From NCBI GenBank assembly GCA_016927965.1, contig JAFGLP010000099.1, forward strand, positions 1 to 38,263: a stretch of 38,263 bases of DNA. Direction: 5' to 3'. Below the pieces are notes generated by a model. That model searched no databases and was not told the DNA's origin. It was given only the letters and a program-made list of their open reading frames with translations. Origin of the DNA: Dehalococcoidia bacterium. Lineage in GTDB: Bacteria; Chloroflexota; Dehalococcoidia; GIF9; UBA5629. Positions 8,850 through 17,061 of this stretch are shown here, piece after piece (position 1 is the stretch's first letter; the number at the start of each line of letters is the position of its first letter). Made by a program: the position numbers and the translations under genes.

Positions 8850-9583
8850 TCCGTCTCCTCGCTGGTAACTGTAGTACCAATATCTGCTCCCTCAATAACT
8901 CTTAGTATGCTGTCTTTCGACTGTAAATCAAACACGATGATGGGTATTTTATTTTGCTGGCAAAGTGAGAATGCTGTTATATCCATAACCTGTAATTGCA
9001 GACGTAAAGCTTGCAGGTGGGTCAACTGGTGGTATTTCTTGGCAGACGGGTTCTTCCTGGGATCGGAATCATAGATCCCATCCACTTTGTTTTTGGCAAC
9101 CAGCAGTACATCAGCGTCGATCTCTATTGCACGGAGCGCAGCTGCCGTATCGGTTGTCATGTAAGGATTACCGGTCCCGCCGGCAAAGATAACAACACGT
9201 TTTTTCTCTAGGTGGCGAATGGCGCGGCGACGAATATGCGGCTCTGCTATTGCCTGGATGGTGATAGCTGACTGGGTCCTGACATTGACATCATTTTTTT
9301 CAAGCGCGTCCTGAAGCGCCAGGCCGTTGATAATAGTTGCCAGCATACCAGCATAATCAGCAGTAGCACGATCCATGCCGGCCGCTTCAGCAGCGGTACC
9401 TCTCCAAAAATTCCCTCCTCCCACAACAATAGCTACTTCAACATCAAGAGCTATAATAAGTTTGATCTGTTTGGCTATTTTATCCAGGATACGAGTATCT
9501 ATGCCGAACTTATGGTCGCCCATAAGGGCTTCGCCGCTTAGCTTCAGCAGCACTCTCTTAAATTTGATCTTTTGCGTGGGCAA
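8846..9583 (-). CDS. pyrH: Uridylate kinase
   Basis: UMP kinase of the amino-acid-kinase fold, forming UDP for pyrimidine nucleotide synthesis; a hexamer in characterised bacteria. It has KLSGEALMG at residues 14-22, the phosphate loop [24 protein letters not shown], and [18 protein letters not shown] near residue 135. The length of 245 aa is normal. The start is TTG at 9583, because no ATG or GTG precedes the conserved [11 protein letters not shown] motif in a usable place. It lies directly after tsf with a 2-nt gap. Confidence 0.96.
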   Translation of the reverse strand: MPTQKIKFKRVLLKLSGEALMGDHKFGIDTRILDKIAKQIKLIIALDVEVAIVVGGGNFWRGTAAEAAGMDRATADYAGMLATIINGLALQDALEKNDVNVRTQSAITIQAIAEPHIRRRAIRHLEKKRVVIFAGGTGNPYMTTDTAAALRAIEIDADVLLVAKNKVDGIYDSDPRKNPSAKKYHQLTHLQALRLQLQVMDITAFSLCQQNKIPIIVFDLQSKDSILRVIEGADIGTTVTSEETE

Positions 9584-9585
9584 TT

Positions 9586-10089
9586 CTAATAACCTAATTC
9601 GTAACGTATGAACCTGCGTATTTTGATATTTTCGCCGGTTTTGGCTACTGTCTCAGTTATTATATCCTGAATTGATTTGCTCGGGTCTTTTATAAAAGGC
9701 TGCAGCAAAAGGCAGGCTGCCTGTTTGTCCACTTCTAATCCAGCGGGTATTTCATCGGCGGAAACATACTGCGGGCACATGGCAGATATCTGTAGAGCGA
9801 TGTTATGTGCCAGTTCCTTGAAATCAGGTGTACGTGCCACAAAATCGGTTTCACAATTTACTTCAACCATGACGCCCAGATGATTACCCGTATGTATGTA
9901 ACATTCTATGACGCCCTGTTCAGCAACGCGATCAGATTTTTTCTTGGCGATCGCCAATCCGCGCTCGGTAATTATACTGCAGGCTTTATCGAAATCACCG
10001 ACAGCTTCTGTTAATGCTTTCTTACAATCCATCACGCCAGCGCCAGTTTTTTGGCGTAATTCTTTAACTTTTTCTGCTGAAATATCCAA
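9586..10089 (-). CDS. tsf: Elongation factor Ts (short form)
   Basis: Nucleotide exchange factor for EF-Tu. It has the N-terminal UBA-like motif [19 protein letters not shown], followed by the core motif [26 protein letters not shown]. At 167 aa it lacks most of the second dimerisation subdomain of the long (about 280 aa) enterobacterial form. Short EF-Ts proteins of this size are known from Thermus-, Chloroflexota- and Dehalococcoides-type organisms. The start is TTG at 10089, supported by AGGAGGA 6 nt upstream. It lies between rpsB and pyrH as in most bacteria. Confidence 0.96.
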   Translation of the reverse strand: MDISAEKVKELRQKTGAGVMDCKKALTEAVGDFDKACSIITERGLAIAKKKSDRVAEQGVIECYIHTGNHLGVMVEVNCETDFVARTPDFKELAHNIALQISAMCPQYVSADEIPAGLEVDKQAACLLLQPFIKDPSKSIQDIITETVAKTGENIKIRRFIRYELGY

Positions 10090-10154
10090 TTAAGTCCTCC
10101 TTTGGTATCAAGGGATATGTGTTGACAGCAACAAATAGACCTGAACAATAAATA

Positions 10155-10913
10155 CTAATCAGTGATGGTTTCATCAGATTCTGGTTCAGGTTCAGATGGT
10201 TCTTCCTCTTTAGTCGCTACCGATTCTGCCAGCATTTTCCCTTCAAGAACAGCATCCGCGATGCGTGAGCAGATCACTCTAATTGCTTTAATGGCATCAT
10301 CGTTAGCTGGTACCATGTAATCAATACCATCCGGATCACAGTTTGTATCTACGGTAGCAACCAGCGGTACACCGACTTTACGAGCTTCGTTAAGAGCGAT
10401 CTTTTCTTTGATCGGATCAATAATAAATAGGGCACCTGGTAAAGAAGTCATCTCTTTAAAGCCGCCCATCAGCTTATTGAGCTTCGCCATTTCCTTGTCG
10501 ATTTTTAATTTATCCTTTTTTGAAAGGTAGTCAAGCTCACCGCGTGATTTTTTATCCTCTAACCTTACGAGGTAATCAATCCGGCCTTGAATGGTGTTAA
10601 AGTTAGTCAGCATGCCACCCAGCCAGCGCTGGTTAACATAATACATTCCGCATCTCTTGGCTTCGTCCTCTATGATATCCTGTGCCTGCTTTTTGGTACC
10701 TACAAACAAAATCGTCTGCCCATTGCTAGCCATGTCTCTAACGTAAGCGCACGCTTTATTCAGAAGAGTGACTGTTTGTTCAAGGTCAATTATATGTATC
10801 CCATTTCTTTGGGTAAAGATATAATTCTTCATTTTAGGATGCCAGTGCCCTGTTTGGTGTCCGAAGTGGGCACCAGCTTCTAATAGCTGCTTGACTGTAA
10901 CTGTATCTGCCAA
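10155..10913 (-). CDS. rpsB: 30S ribosomal protein S2
   Basis: S2 binds the 30S head-body junction. Conserved blocks are LLEAGAHFGHQTGHWHPKMKNYIF, IIDLEQTV, ILFVGTKKQAQDII, YVNQRWLGGMLTNF and the region around VATVDTNCDPDGIDYMVPANDDA. Length is 252 aa with an acidic C-terminal tail. The start is TTG at 10913, supported by AGGAGGTT about 10 nt upstream. It heads the rpsB-tsf-pyrH-frr-cdsA unit and has a good promoter immediately upstream. Confidence 0.97.
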   Translation of the reverse strand: MADTVTVKQLLEAGAHFGHQTGHWHPKMKNYIFTQRNGIHIIDLEQTVTLLNKACAYVRDMASNGQTILFVGTKKQAQDIIEDEAKRCGMYYVNQRWLGGMLTNFNTIQGRIDYLVRLEDKKSRGELDYLSKKDKLKIDKEMAKLNKLMGGFKEMTSLPGALFIIDPIKEKIALNEARKVGVPLVATVDTNCDPDGIDYMVPANDDAIKAIRVICSRIADAVLEGKMLAESVATKEEEPSEPEPESDETITD

Positions 10914-10966
10914 AATTTATTAACCTCCTGGAACAAGAGAAATGTTCTTATTCAAAACCGCAAAAG

Positions 10967-10995
10967 AGTATAACATAATCTCAGTATCAGAGCAA
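10967..10995 (-). promoter_or_regulatory. Putative rpsB operon promoter
   Basis: On the minus strand TTGCTC, 17 nt, then TATACT (5 of 6 at the -10). Transcription would start about 45 nt before the rpsB TTG. The leader contains a small inverted repeat (GAACA/TGTTC) just ahead of the Shine-Dalgarno sequence, which might serve S2 autoregulation. Consensus match only. Confidence 0.55.
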
Positions 10996-11012
10996 TATGA
11001 CTACATTAATGT

Positions 11013-11056
11013 AAAATAAAGGACCCTTCCGCACAGATGGAAGGGTCCTTTATTTT
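11013..11056 (-). terminator. Strong terminator after the first acyl-CoA dehydrogenase pair
   Basis: A perfect 18-bp stem (arms 11013-11030 and 11039-11056) with an 8-nt loop. The arms begin A/T-rich and contain GGACCCTTCC/GGAAGGGTCC, so each strand ends in a U-rich arm. It lies 21 nt past the dehydrogenase stop at 11078 and before the rpsB promoter, and it can work in both directions. Confidence 0.85.
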
Positions 11057-11077
11057 AATTATTATGTTTTGGGGTGC

Positions 11078-12208
11078 CTATTTCATGCCGATTTTCTGGG
11101 CGACTAATTCCCTGTGGTAATCGGTGCTGCCGTACACAGTATCAGATGCCTTGGCTCTGCGATAATACAACGAAACATCGTGATCTGCACTGGTGCCAAT
11201 GCCGCCATGAAGTTTAACACCAAGAGATGTAACCAGCTTATAGGCTTCGTTAATATAGGCTTTAACCATGGAGGCTTCTTTCGCGCTGGGCTGTCCCTCT
11301 GATTCAAGCCAAGCAGCTTCATAGAGCAGGTATTTGCTGGTACCAAGATTTATCCACATGTCAGACATCTTATGTTGTAAAGCCTGGAAAGCGCCTATTG
11401 GCCTATCATACTGAACACGTTCTTTTGAGTAAGCAACTGTCATATCAACAACAGCCTGCAGCCCACCGAGCGACTCAGCTGATTTGAGAATGGAGCCTTT
11501 GCGAATAATCAACTGAAGTATAGGCCAGCCTTTATCGGCTTTGCCAAGTATGTTCTTGGCGGGAACCGCAACGTCTTCAAATACAACTTCGCAAAGGTGT
11601 TCGTGTCCAATTGTCGGGATGATCTCTGTTTTGATACCGGCGGATTTGGCCTCAACCAGGAAAAGCGTAACTCCATCTTCGCCTGTACCGTCCTTTGTTC
11701 TGGCTACAACTATCATAGTATCTGCCACCTGGGCGCTGTCCACAAATACCTTGGTGCCGTTAAGCACATAGTCGCCGCCCTTTTGAGCAGCTTTTAGATT
11801 AACTCCGCTGGCATCATAAAGGCCATTCTCCTCTATCCAAGCCAGGGTGAGAATGCAGTTGCCGTTGGAAATCTTGGGAAGAAGGTCTTTTTTCTGTTCT
11901 TCCGAGCCGTCAGAGGCGATTGCGAATGTATTTACGACCGTGCTGAGATAGGGGCCTGGCAGAATATTCTTACCAACTTCTTCCATATGCATGGTCAGGT
12001 CTTCAAACGAATATCCCATGCCTTCGTAATCTTCCGGGATATTAAAGCCAAGCCATCCTAACTCCGCCAATTTTTGCCAGAGAGCCGGGTCATAGCCCTT
12101 CTCATCTTTTTCTAGTTCCCTGATTTTTGCTTTAGGACATTCTTTCGCAAGGAAGTCCCTGGCTGATTTCTTTAATATTTCCTGTTGCTCGGTAAATCTT
12201 AGATCCAT
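11078..12208 (-). CDS. Acyl-CoA dehydrogenase, subunit lacking the catalytic Glu
   Basis: Acyl-CoA dehydrogenase fold protein of 376 aa with the N-terminal helical domain (MDLRFTEQQE...), middle beta domain and C-terminal FAD helices (YSKERVQYDRPIGAFQALQHKMSDM). The catalytic base is missing from both known places. The C-terminal YEGT position reads YGSTDYHR, and the helix-G position (Glu in IVD and LCAD) reads IIRKGSILK. The Trp/Glu-rich FAD segment is also weak. It is therefore probably the non-catalytic partner of the protein encoded 29 nt upstream, as in alpha2beta2 ChsE1-ChsE2-type enzymes. AGGAGG precedes the ATG. The reaction assignment (alpha,beta-desaturation of an acyl-CoA) belongs to the complex. 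Confidence 0.88.
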   Translation of the reverse strand: MDLRFTEQQEILKKSARDFLAKECPKAKIRELEKDEKGYDPALWQKLAELGWLGFNIPEDYEGMGYSFEDLTMHMEEVGKNILPGPYLSTVVNTFAIASDGSEEQKKDLLPKISNGNCILTLAWIEENGLYDASGVNLKAAQKGGDYVLNGTKVFVDSAQVADTMIVVARTKDGTGEDGVTLFLVEAKSAGIKTEIIPTIGHEHLCEVVFEDVAVPAKNILGKADKGWPILQLIIRKGSILKSAESLGGLQAVVDMTVAYSKERVQYDRPIGAFQALQHKMSDMWINLGTSKYLLYEAAWLESEGQPSAKEASMVKAYINEAYKLVTSLGVKLHGGIGTSADHDVSLYYRRAKASDTVYGSTDYHRELVAQKIGMK

Positions 12209-12237
12209 ATTTCCTCCTTAGAATTCTATGTTCTTTA

Positions 12238-13422
12238 TTATTTCATCCTTGGCAGGCCAAGGCCGTACCATGCGATGATATTGCGCTGAATTTCGTTGGT
12301 CCCCATTGATACTATGGGCACGAAACAGGACTGGTAGTTATACTCAGCTATTCCGCCCAGCCTGGCGAATTTAGACTGTTTGACCTGCCCGTATGGTCCG
12401 AGAATATCAGTGGATAATATACCAAATTTCTCCAGCAGTTCACTGGCGAAAATCTTAACGGCAGCTGCATCCATTAATCCCATTTCGTTCCTGTTTTGCT
12501 GATCAGCAACGCGGTAGGCGAGTGTCCGCACTGCCTCAATTGAGCATGCTAGGTCTGCCAGCCTGTTGCGGATCATTGTATCCTGGGAAAGGAGTTTACC
12601 GTCTCTTTTATTCTCATTGCAGAAATTTACCAGCTCTTCCTGGGCACGTACAAGGCCCATGACCAGGTCAATATTAGATCTTTCAAATCCTGCCAGCACA
12701 TTTACAACTGCCCAACCCTCGTTTTCCTGACCGACGATATATTTGGCGGGCATATGAACATCATCCAGATAAACTTCGTTATAGACATGGGACCCGTTCA
12801 TATATGGAATTCCCTTTACTGTAACACCATTGCTTTTCATATCGCAAAGCAGGAATGTTAAATTATGGTGCTTTTTCCCATTGGGATCTGACTTATACAC
12901 GCCGAAGGCCCAATCCGCAAAATGAGCACCTGTATTCCACGTCTTTTGTCCATTTACAATAAACTCATCGCCTTTGCGTATTGCTGTTGCGGCAAGCGCG
13001 GCTAGATCTGAGCCTGCGTTTGGTTCGCTCCACAACTCACAGAACATAATCTCGGCGCTGGCAATTTTGGGCAAAAACTCTTTTTTGATCTCCTCGCTTC
13101 CCGCTGCCAGCAAAGTCGGTGCAAGCATCGCCACACCGAATATATCTGAACCAGCAAGTTCGTAGTAACCACGGGCTTCGGCTAACATGACTTTATCCAT
13201 CATCGTTCCCGTGCCGCCATATTCTTTAGGCCATCCGAGTGCGAGCCATCCCCTCTTGGCAAATTCTTTTGCACAGTACCTGTGAAAAGCCCAGCCTTCC
13301 TCGTTATCGAACTGGCTTTCGAATCCTATCCAACTTTTTGGTTTTTTCTTGGCCAGTTCCTCGCAGACAGCATAGAATTCTTTTTTGCGGGCTATTTGTT
13401 CTTCGGTTAGTCGAAAATCCAT
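12238..13422 (-). CDS. Acyl-CoA dehydrogenase, subunit with IVD-type catalytic Glu
   Basis: 394-aa acyl-CoA dehydrogenase. The FAD/substrate motif ELWSEPNAGSDLA lies at about 129-141, NGQKTWNTGAHFADW at 158-171, and the C-terminal SMGTNEIQRNIIAWYGLGLPR near the end. The base at the MCAD position is absent, but GFERSN carries E247 in helix G, the place used by isovaleryl- and long-chain acyl-CoA dehydrogenases. It should be the active half of a heteromer with the next gene, and it precedes it in the same operon. The closest known parallels are paired FadE proteins of steroid side-chain degradation; substrate unknown. GAGGT precedes the ATG. Confidence 0.9.
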   Translation of the reverse strand: MDFRLTEEQIARKKEFYAVCEELAKKKPKSWIGFESQFDNEEGWAFHRYCAKEFAKRGWLALGWPKEYGGTGTMMDKVMLAEARGYYELAGSDIFGVAMLAPTLLAAGSEEIKKEFLPKIASAEIMFCELWSEPNAGSDLAALAATAIRKGDEFIVNGQKTWNTGAHFADWAFGVYKSDPNGKKHHNLTFLLCDMKSNGVTVKGIPYMNGSHVYNEVYLDDVHMPAKYIVGQENEGWAVVNVLAGFERSNIDLVMGLVRAQEELVNFCNENKRDGKLLSQDTMIRNRLADLACSIEAVRTLAYRVADQQNRNEMGLMDAAAVKIFASELLEKFGILSTDILGPYGQVKQSKFARLGGIAEYNYQSCFVPIVSMGTNEIQRNIIAWYGLGLPRMK

Positions 13423-13596
13423 GATACCTCCTTATTACTAAAATTATTTTTGTCTAATTTTTTTAAACAAGTAAAGTAAGAAGGTTCTCCCTGTACGACA
13501 AACTGGCTGTTTTAAACATGCACACAACAAAACCACATTATTATAATTCACCGCCCACAATATTTAAAGTATAGAAACAGAGATATTTATTAAATA

Positions 13597-14424
13597 CTAA
13601 ATCCTGGATATTTCCAGTATTTTATATTTCAATATACAGGAAGGGGCATTAACTTTAAAAACATCACCTATTTGCTTATTAAACAAGGCCTGCCCCATAG
13701 GTGATACTATCGATATCTTACCCAGTTTGATGTTTGCTTCTTTGGAGCCTACCAGCATGTACCGTATTTTTTCTTCCGATGAAATGTCAACAATCGTCAC
13801 GGCATCACCGATTGTAATCCGCAAAACGCCTCCATTTACGGTCTCAGCCACCTTTGCTCTTTTTAAGGTGTTCTCTAGCTCACGTATCTGACCTTCTACA
13901 TGACCTTGTCTTTCACGTGCAGCTTCCAGCGGGGCATTTTCGCGGAAATCTTTGTCTGCCGCTGCTTTTTTTAACTCCTCGGCAATTTTCGGTCGTTCCT
14001 CTTTCAATATGGCCAGTTTAACTTTCATCTCTTCATAACCCTGGCTTGTCAGTATTATAGCGTCTTCGATTTTAGCCGCTGATTTTGCGGATATTTTGCT
14101 AGCAAGCTTCTTGACTCTTATGTGCGGCGCTAAATTAACAGATGTAAATCCTTGTTTATGAGCAAAGCTAAGAAATTGCTTGACAATGTTAAGATGTTCG
14201 ATAGATATCGTGGAGGTTGTATTCATCTGCTCTGAGTAATTTGCGACTTCCTGTCCTATAAGTGATGCTATATTGCGGCTTTCACCGTACCAGCGAATAA
14301 ATTTAAATACGTCTTGTTGGGCTGATGCGGTTAATTCGGTTGGCACCGTCGATAGAAACTGGCTGGCGGCTTCGCCTAAGCTAATTTCTGTATTTGAAGA
14401 GTGAGGATGTCGTTTTGAGGGCAT
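13597..14424 (-). CDS. greA: GreA/GreB-family transcription elongation factor with extra N-terminal domain
   Basis: The C-terminal ~155 residues are a full GreA: coiled coil opening with LTSQGYEEMKVKLAIL, then the FKBP-like globular part with SPMGQALFNKQIGDVFKV. The tip acidic residues that stimulate RNA cleavage by RNA polymerase are kept (KDFRENA; D159 and E162 from this start). The N-terminal ~115 residues are foreign to GreA: a helical segment resembling the SAM-like core-binding domain of tyrosine recombinases (ASQFLSTVPTELTASAQQ through NIVKQFLSFAHKQG). No catalytic recombinase domain is present. The start is uncertain: the ATG at 14424 is preferred because a promoter ends just upstream, with a TTG at 14442 as alternative. 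GreA rescues backtracked polymerase; the extra domain may add DNA or polymerase contacts. Confidence 0.85.
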   Translation of the reverse strand: MPSKRHPHSSNTEISLGEAASQFLSTVPTELTASAQQDVFKFIRWYGESRNIASLIGQEVANYSEQMNTTSTISIEHLNIVKQFLSFAHKQGFTSVNLAPHIRVKKLASKISAKSAAKIEDAIILTSQGYEEMKVKLAILKEERPKIAEELKKAAADKDFRENAPLEAARERQGHVEGQIRELENTLKRAKVAETVNGGVLRITIGDAVTIVDISSEEKIRYMLVGSKEANIKLGKISIVSPMGQALFNKQIGDVFKVNAPSCILKYKILEISRI

Positions 14425-14443
14425 TTTTTTGTCTGACTGCAAA

Positions 14444-14473
14444 ATCTTAATATACTGTGTGTGTTATTGTCAA
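14444..14473 (-). promoter_or_regulatory. Putative greA promoter
   Basis: On the minus strand a perfect TTGACA (14468-14473), an 18-nt spacer and TAAGAT (4 of 6). Transcription would begin a few bases before the ATG at 14424, giving an almost leaderless mRNA. This favours the ATG over the TTG at 14442, which would sit at or before the transcript start. It separates greA from the speB operon. Confidence 0.5.
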
Positions 14474-14525
14474 TAATTACGGTACTGAGAGGAAAACACA
14501 TAAATTTCCGAGAGATTTTAATAAT

Positions 14526-15419
14526 CTAGGCAGATAGTTGTTCATCAAAGATATAACCTATCAATTTATAAGCTAGTTTAGCTGCCAGAAAGGAACAGGA
14601 TGCAGGTCCCTGGTCAGGACAAAGTTCAACAATGTCAAAACCGATAATATTTCTTTGTTTTGATAAATAATTCAACAGATGAAGTGCCTGGTACCACAGG
14701 ATGCCTCCCGGTTCAGGGGTCCCTACCGATGACATGATAGAAGGATCGAATACATCCAGGTCTATGGATACGTAAACGTTTTCTGAGACTGTGCTCACTA
14801 TATCATTGATTGGCAAAGAGGTATTGTCCTGTTCAAAGAAAAAAGGCTTTAGCCTGCTTGACGATAAATGCTCTATTTCTTCAAGGCTTATTGCCCTGAT
14901 GCCTACCTGTGTGATCGGGCAAAGCTCTTCAACGCGGCGCATTACGCAGGCATGGCCGTATTTTGTGCCAAGATACTCATCACGTAAATCAGTATGAGCA
15001 TCCATCTGCAATACAGAACAATTGGAGTATTTTTCAACGTGTGCGCGTATGGAACCCAGACTGATAGAATGTTCACCGCCCAGCGTAATAACAAACTTGG
15101 AGTCCCTCAATAGAGCAGCGGAAGCCCGGTATACACGGTCAATATTTATTTCGGGACTGCTATATGCTGGTTCGAGTTCCGGCATGGTATGAATACCGAT
15201 ACGGTAGGGTTCTTTTTTCAGCTCGATGTCATACCATTCAAGATAATATGATGCTTCAATGATTGACCTGGGCCCGTTACGCGAACCACTATGCCATTCG
15301 GTAGTGCTATCGTAAGGAACTGGTAAAATCGCAACCCTGGCCGATTTAAAAGTGGAAAACGGCTCTGGGATACCGGCAAAATTCCTGGGATGAGAATATA
15401 ATGCTTGCTGGCTGCTCAT
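14526..15419 (-). CDS. speB: Agmatinase-family ureohydrolase
   Basis: Manganese ureohydrolase of the arginase superfamily. Metal motifs are GGEHS, DAHTDLRD and SIDLDVFDPS, all with their His/Asp ligands, plus GFDIVELCPDQG near the C-terminus. From the chosen start it is 297 aa, the normal agmatinase length. I chose the ATG at 15419, which overlaps the TGA of speD (ATGA), instead of an upstream in-frame start that would bury 24 residues inside speD. Coupling to speD says it works in polyamine synthesis. It may cleave agmatine to putrescine, or N1-aminopropylagmatine to spermidine as in Thermus. Sequence alone does not decide between these. Confidence 0.88.
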   Translation of the reverse strand: MSSQQALYSHPRNFAGIPEPFSTFKSARVAILPVPYDSTTEWHSGSRNGPRSIIEASYYLEWYDIELKKEPYRIGIHTMPELEPAYSSPEINIDRVYRASAALLRDSKFVITLGGEHSISLGSIRAHVEKYSNCSVLQMDAHTDLRDEYLGTKYGHACVMRRVEELCPITQVGIRAISLEEIEHLSSSRLKPFFFEQDNTSLPINDIVSTVSENVYVSIDLDVFDPSIMSSVGTPEPGGILWYQALHLLNYLSKQRNIIGFDIVELCPDQGPASCSFLAAKLAYKLIGYIFDEQLSA

Positions 15420-15811
15420 ATAGAGTTCAATTGTAAAGGCTCCCTGCATTCTTGAAGCTCTGAAGGTTTCCATTCTCTTTGTACCAGGCAACTCCGCATT
15501 CTCACCAGTTCAAATTGGTCTCGCATATCTGACATAATACGCTCAGCATCAAAGTCTTTGCACGAAAAGACATCAATATTAATAAATTCGCGCTCTACAA
15601 AAGTATGCAGGCTGATGTGACTTTCAGCGATAAATACCAGACCGGATATCCCCCAGTCCTCAGGTTTGGAACCTGAGTATCTAAAAACAATTGGATCAGA
15701 TATTTTAGTCATACCTATTTTAGCAGGGTATATGTTAAGTAGATCATGTATAAAAGTCTCGTCCTGTAGAATATGCCTGTTTTTTGAGAATCCATCTATG
15801 ATAAGGTGCAT
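15416..15811 (-). CDS. speD: S-adenosylmethionine decarboxylase proenzyme
   Basis: Makes decarboxylated SAM, the aminopropyl donor for spermidine. The 131-aa protein is the short bacterial SpeD type. The self-cleavage motif is FIAESHISLHTF: processing at the Ser after ESHI would create the pyruvoyl cofactor, and the following His is the processing residue. The ATG at 15811 has GGAG 6-7 nt upstream. It sits 8 nt after cinA and is translationally coupled to speB. No aminopropyltransferase (speE) gene is in the window. Confidence 0.93.
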   Translation of the reverse strand: MHLIIDGFSKNRHILQDETFIHDLLNIYPAKIGMTKISDPIVFRYSGSKPEDWGISGLVFIAESHISLHTFVEREFINIDVFSCKDFDAERIMSDMRDQFELVRMRSCLVQREWKPSELQECREPLQLNSI

Positions 15812-15819
15812 TTTATCTC

Positions 15820-17040
15820 CTATCCCATGATTTTTCTTAATTCAAATAGGGCTGCAACGGCCGCCCTCTGTTTAATTTGCAAACGCGTGCCCGGGAAAAT
15901 CCTTTTATAAGTATACTGTTGTTCACCATTGTTAATGCCGATTATTACTGTCCCAATTTTTTCTGAGGACTCTTCAGCTTCAATAACGCCGACTAATCCT
16001 ACACCAATAGAAGTGCTATATCGACGGCGCACAGTAGCAGCCATCTCTGCAGCAACTGCTGTGCTGACTGGACCGTACTGCGATAATGCGTTCTCACTGA
16101 TTCCAAATTCCGGCCCAATATTGGCAAGGCTTAACACTATACCACATTTATAAAATTTTAAGCTATCAGAGAAATTAGTGATATTGTTGGCTAATATTCC
16201 TCCGGTGCCTGTTTCCATGGTGGAAAGGGTCATATTACTTTTAATAAACAAGCTCGCGACAACACTTTCGAGAGTGTCGGAATCCATTCCCCATATGTAA
16301 TCACCCGCCAGTTGGCGGAGCTCGTTTATCGTGTGATCAACTAACTTTTTTGCTTCGCTGCGGGTTCCGGCTTTAGCTGCGACACGTAAATGAATGCCGT
16401 CAGGTTTGGCATAGATACCTACCGTTGGATTGTTCGCTAGCAGGAAATCACGGGTTAGCTCTCCCAGTTTTGCTTCGCTTAAACCGAATGTCTTGATAGT
16501 GCTGGGATATATTATGGAGTTGCAAAACTTCTCTTGGATTCTCTGTACTATCACGTTTGTCCACATCTGCTGCATTTCGCCCGGTGGTCCCGGCATAGAT
16601 ATGACAACATGACCCTGTTTTTCTATCCACCACCCGGGTGCTGTGCCTCTGGGATTGGGGATAATCTGGCAGGATGGGATAATGGAAGCTTGTTTAATGT
16701 TGCTTTCGGGCATTTCCATATTGAAGCGTTTGAACAGTGCCCTGAACTGTGACACTAGGGCTTGATCGATTGTTATCGGTTCGTGGAAAAAATCAGCGAT
16801 AGCTTCACGGGTAATGTCATCTTCAGTTGGCCCGAGGCCGCCGGTAGTAATAATAATGTCAGACCTTTGCCAGGCATGGCTAAGGGTTTCTATGAGGCGT
16901 TGCTTATTGTCACCTACTGTGGAGATAAAGTGCAGATCTAATCCAAGTAATGGAAGCTGGCTAGCCAGATAAGCGGCGTTTAAATCCGTTATCTCGCCAA
17001 GAAGAAGCTCAGTGCCGATTGAAATTACTTCTGCCTTCAT
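15820..17040 (-). CDS. cinA: CinA-family protein with altered amidohydrolase site
   Basis: 406-aa two-domain CinA. The N-terminal molybdopterin-binding-like (COG1058) domain is well kept: VISIGTELLLGEITDLNA, TTGGLGPTEDDITREA, and SMPGPPGEMQQMW. In the family this domain hydrolyses ADP-ribose-type pyrophosphates. The C-terminal domain corresponds to nicotinamide-nucleotide amidase PncC, but the signature ESCTGG reads ETGTGG: the nucleophilic Ser is Thr277 and the next Cys is Gly278. The following GGVVAYSN-type strand reads CGIVLSLAN. Deamidase activity is therefore doubtful. It is located between thiC and speD with short gaps, in one operon. Confidence 0.9.
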   Translation of the reverse strand: MKAEVISIGTELLLGEITDLNAAYLASQLPLLGLDLHFISTVGDNKQRLIETLSHAWQRSDIIITTGGLGPTEDDITREAIADFFHEPITIDQALVSQFRALFKRFNMEMPESNIKQASIIPSCQIIPNPRGTAPGWWIEKQGHVVISMPGPPGEMQQMWTNVIVQRIQEKFCNSIIYPSTIKTFGLSEAKLGELTRDFLLANNPTVGIYAKPDGIHLRVAAKAGTRSEAKKLVDHTINELRQLAGDYIWGMDSDTLESVVASLFIKSNMTLSTMETGTGGILANNITNFSDSLKFYKCGIVLSLANIGPEFGISENALSQYGPVSTAVAAEMAATVRRRYSTSIGVGLVGVIEAEESSEKIGTVIIGINNGEQQYTYKRIFPGTRLQIKQRAAVAALFELRKIMG

Positions 17041-17061
17041 CTACTGACATAATATCCCTGT

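Noticed and set aside
15420..15491. Longer speB reading frame starting at 15491
   Set aside because: It would overlap speD by 76 nt; the ATG at 15419 gives the usual ATGA coupling and normal agmatinase length.
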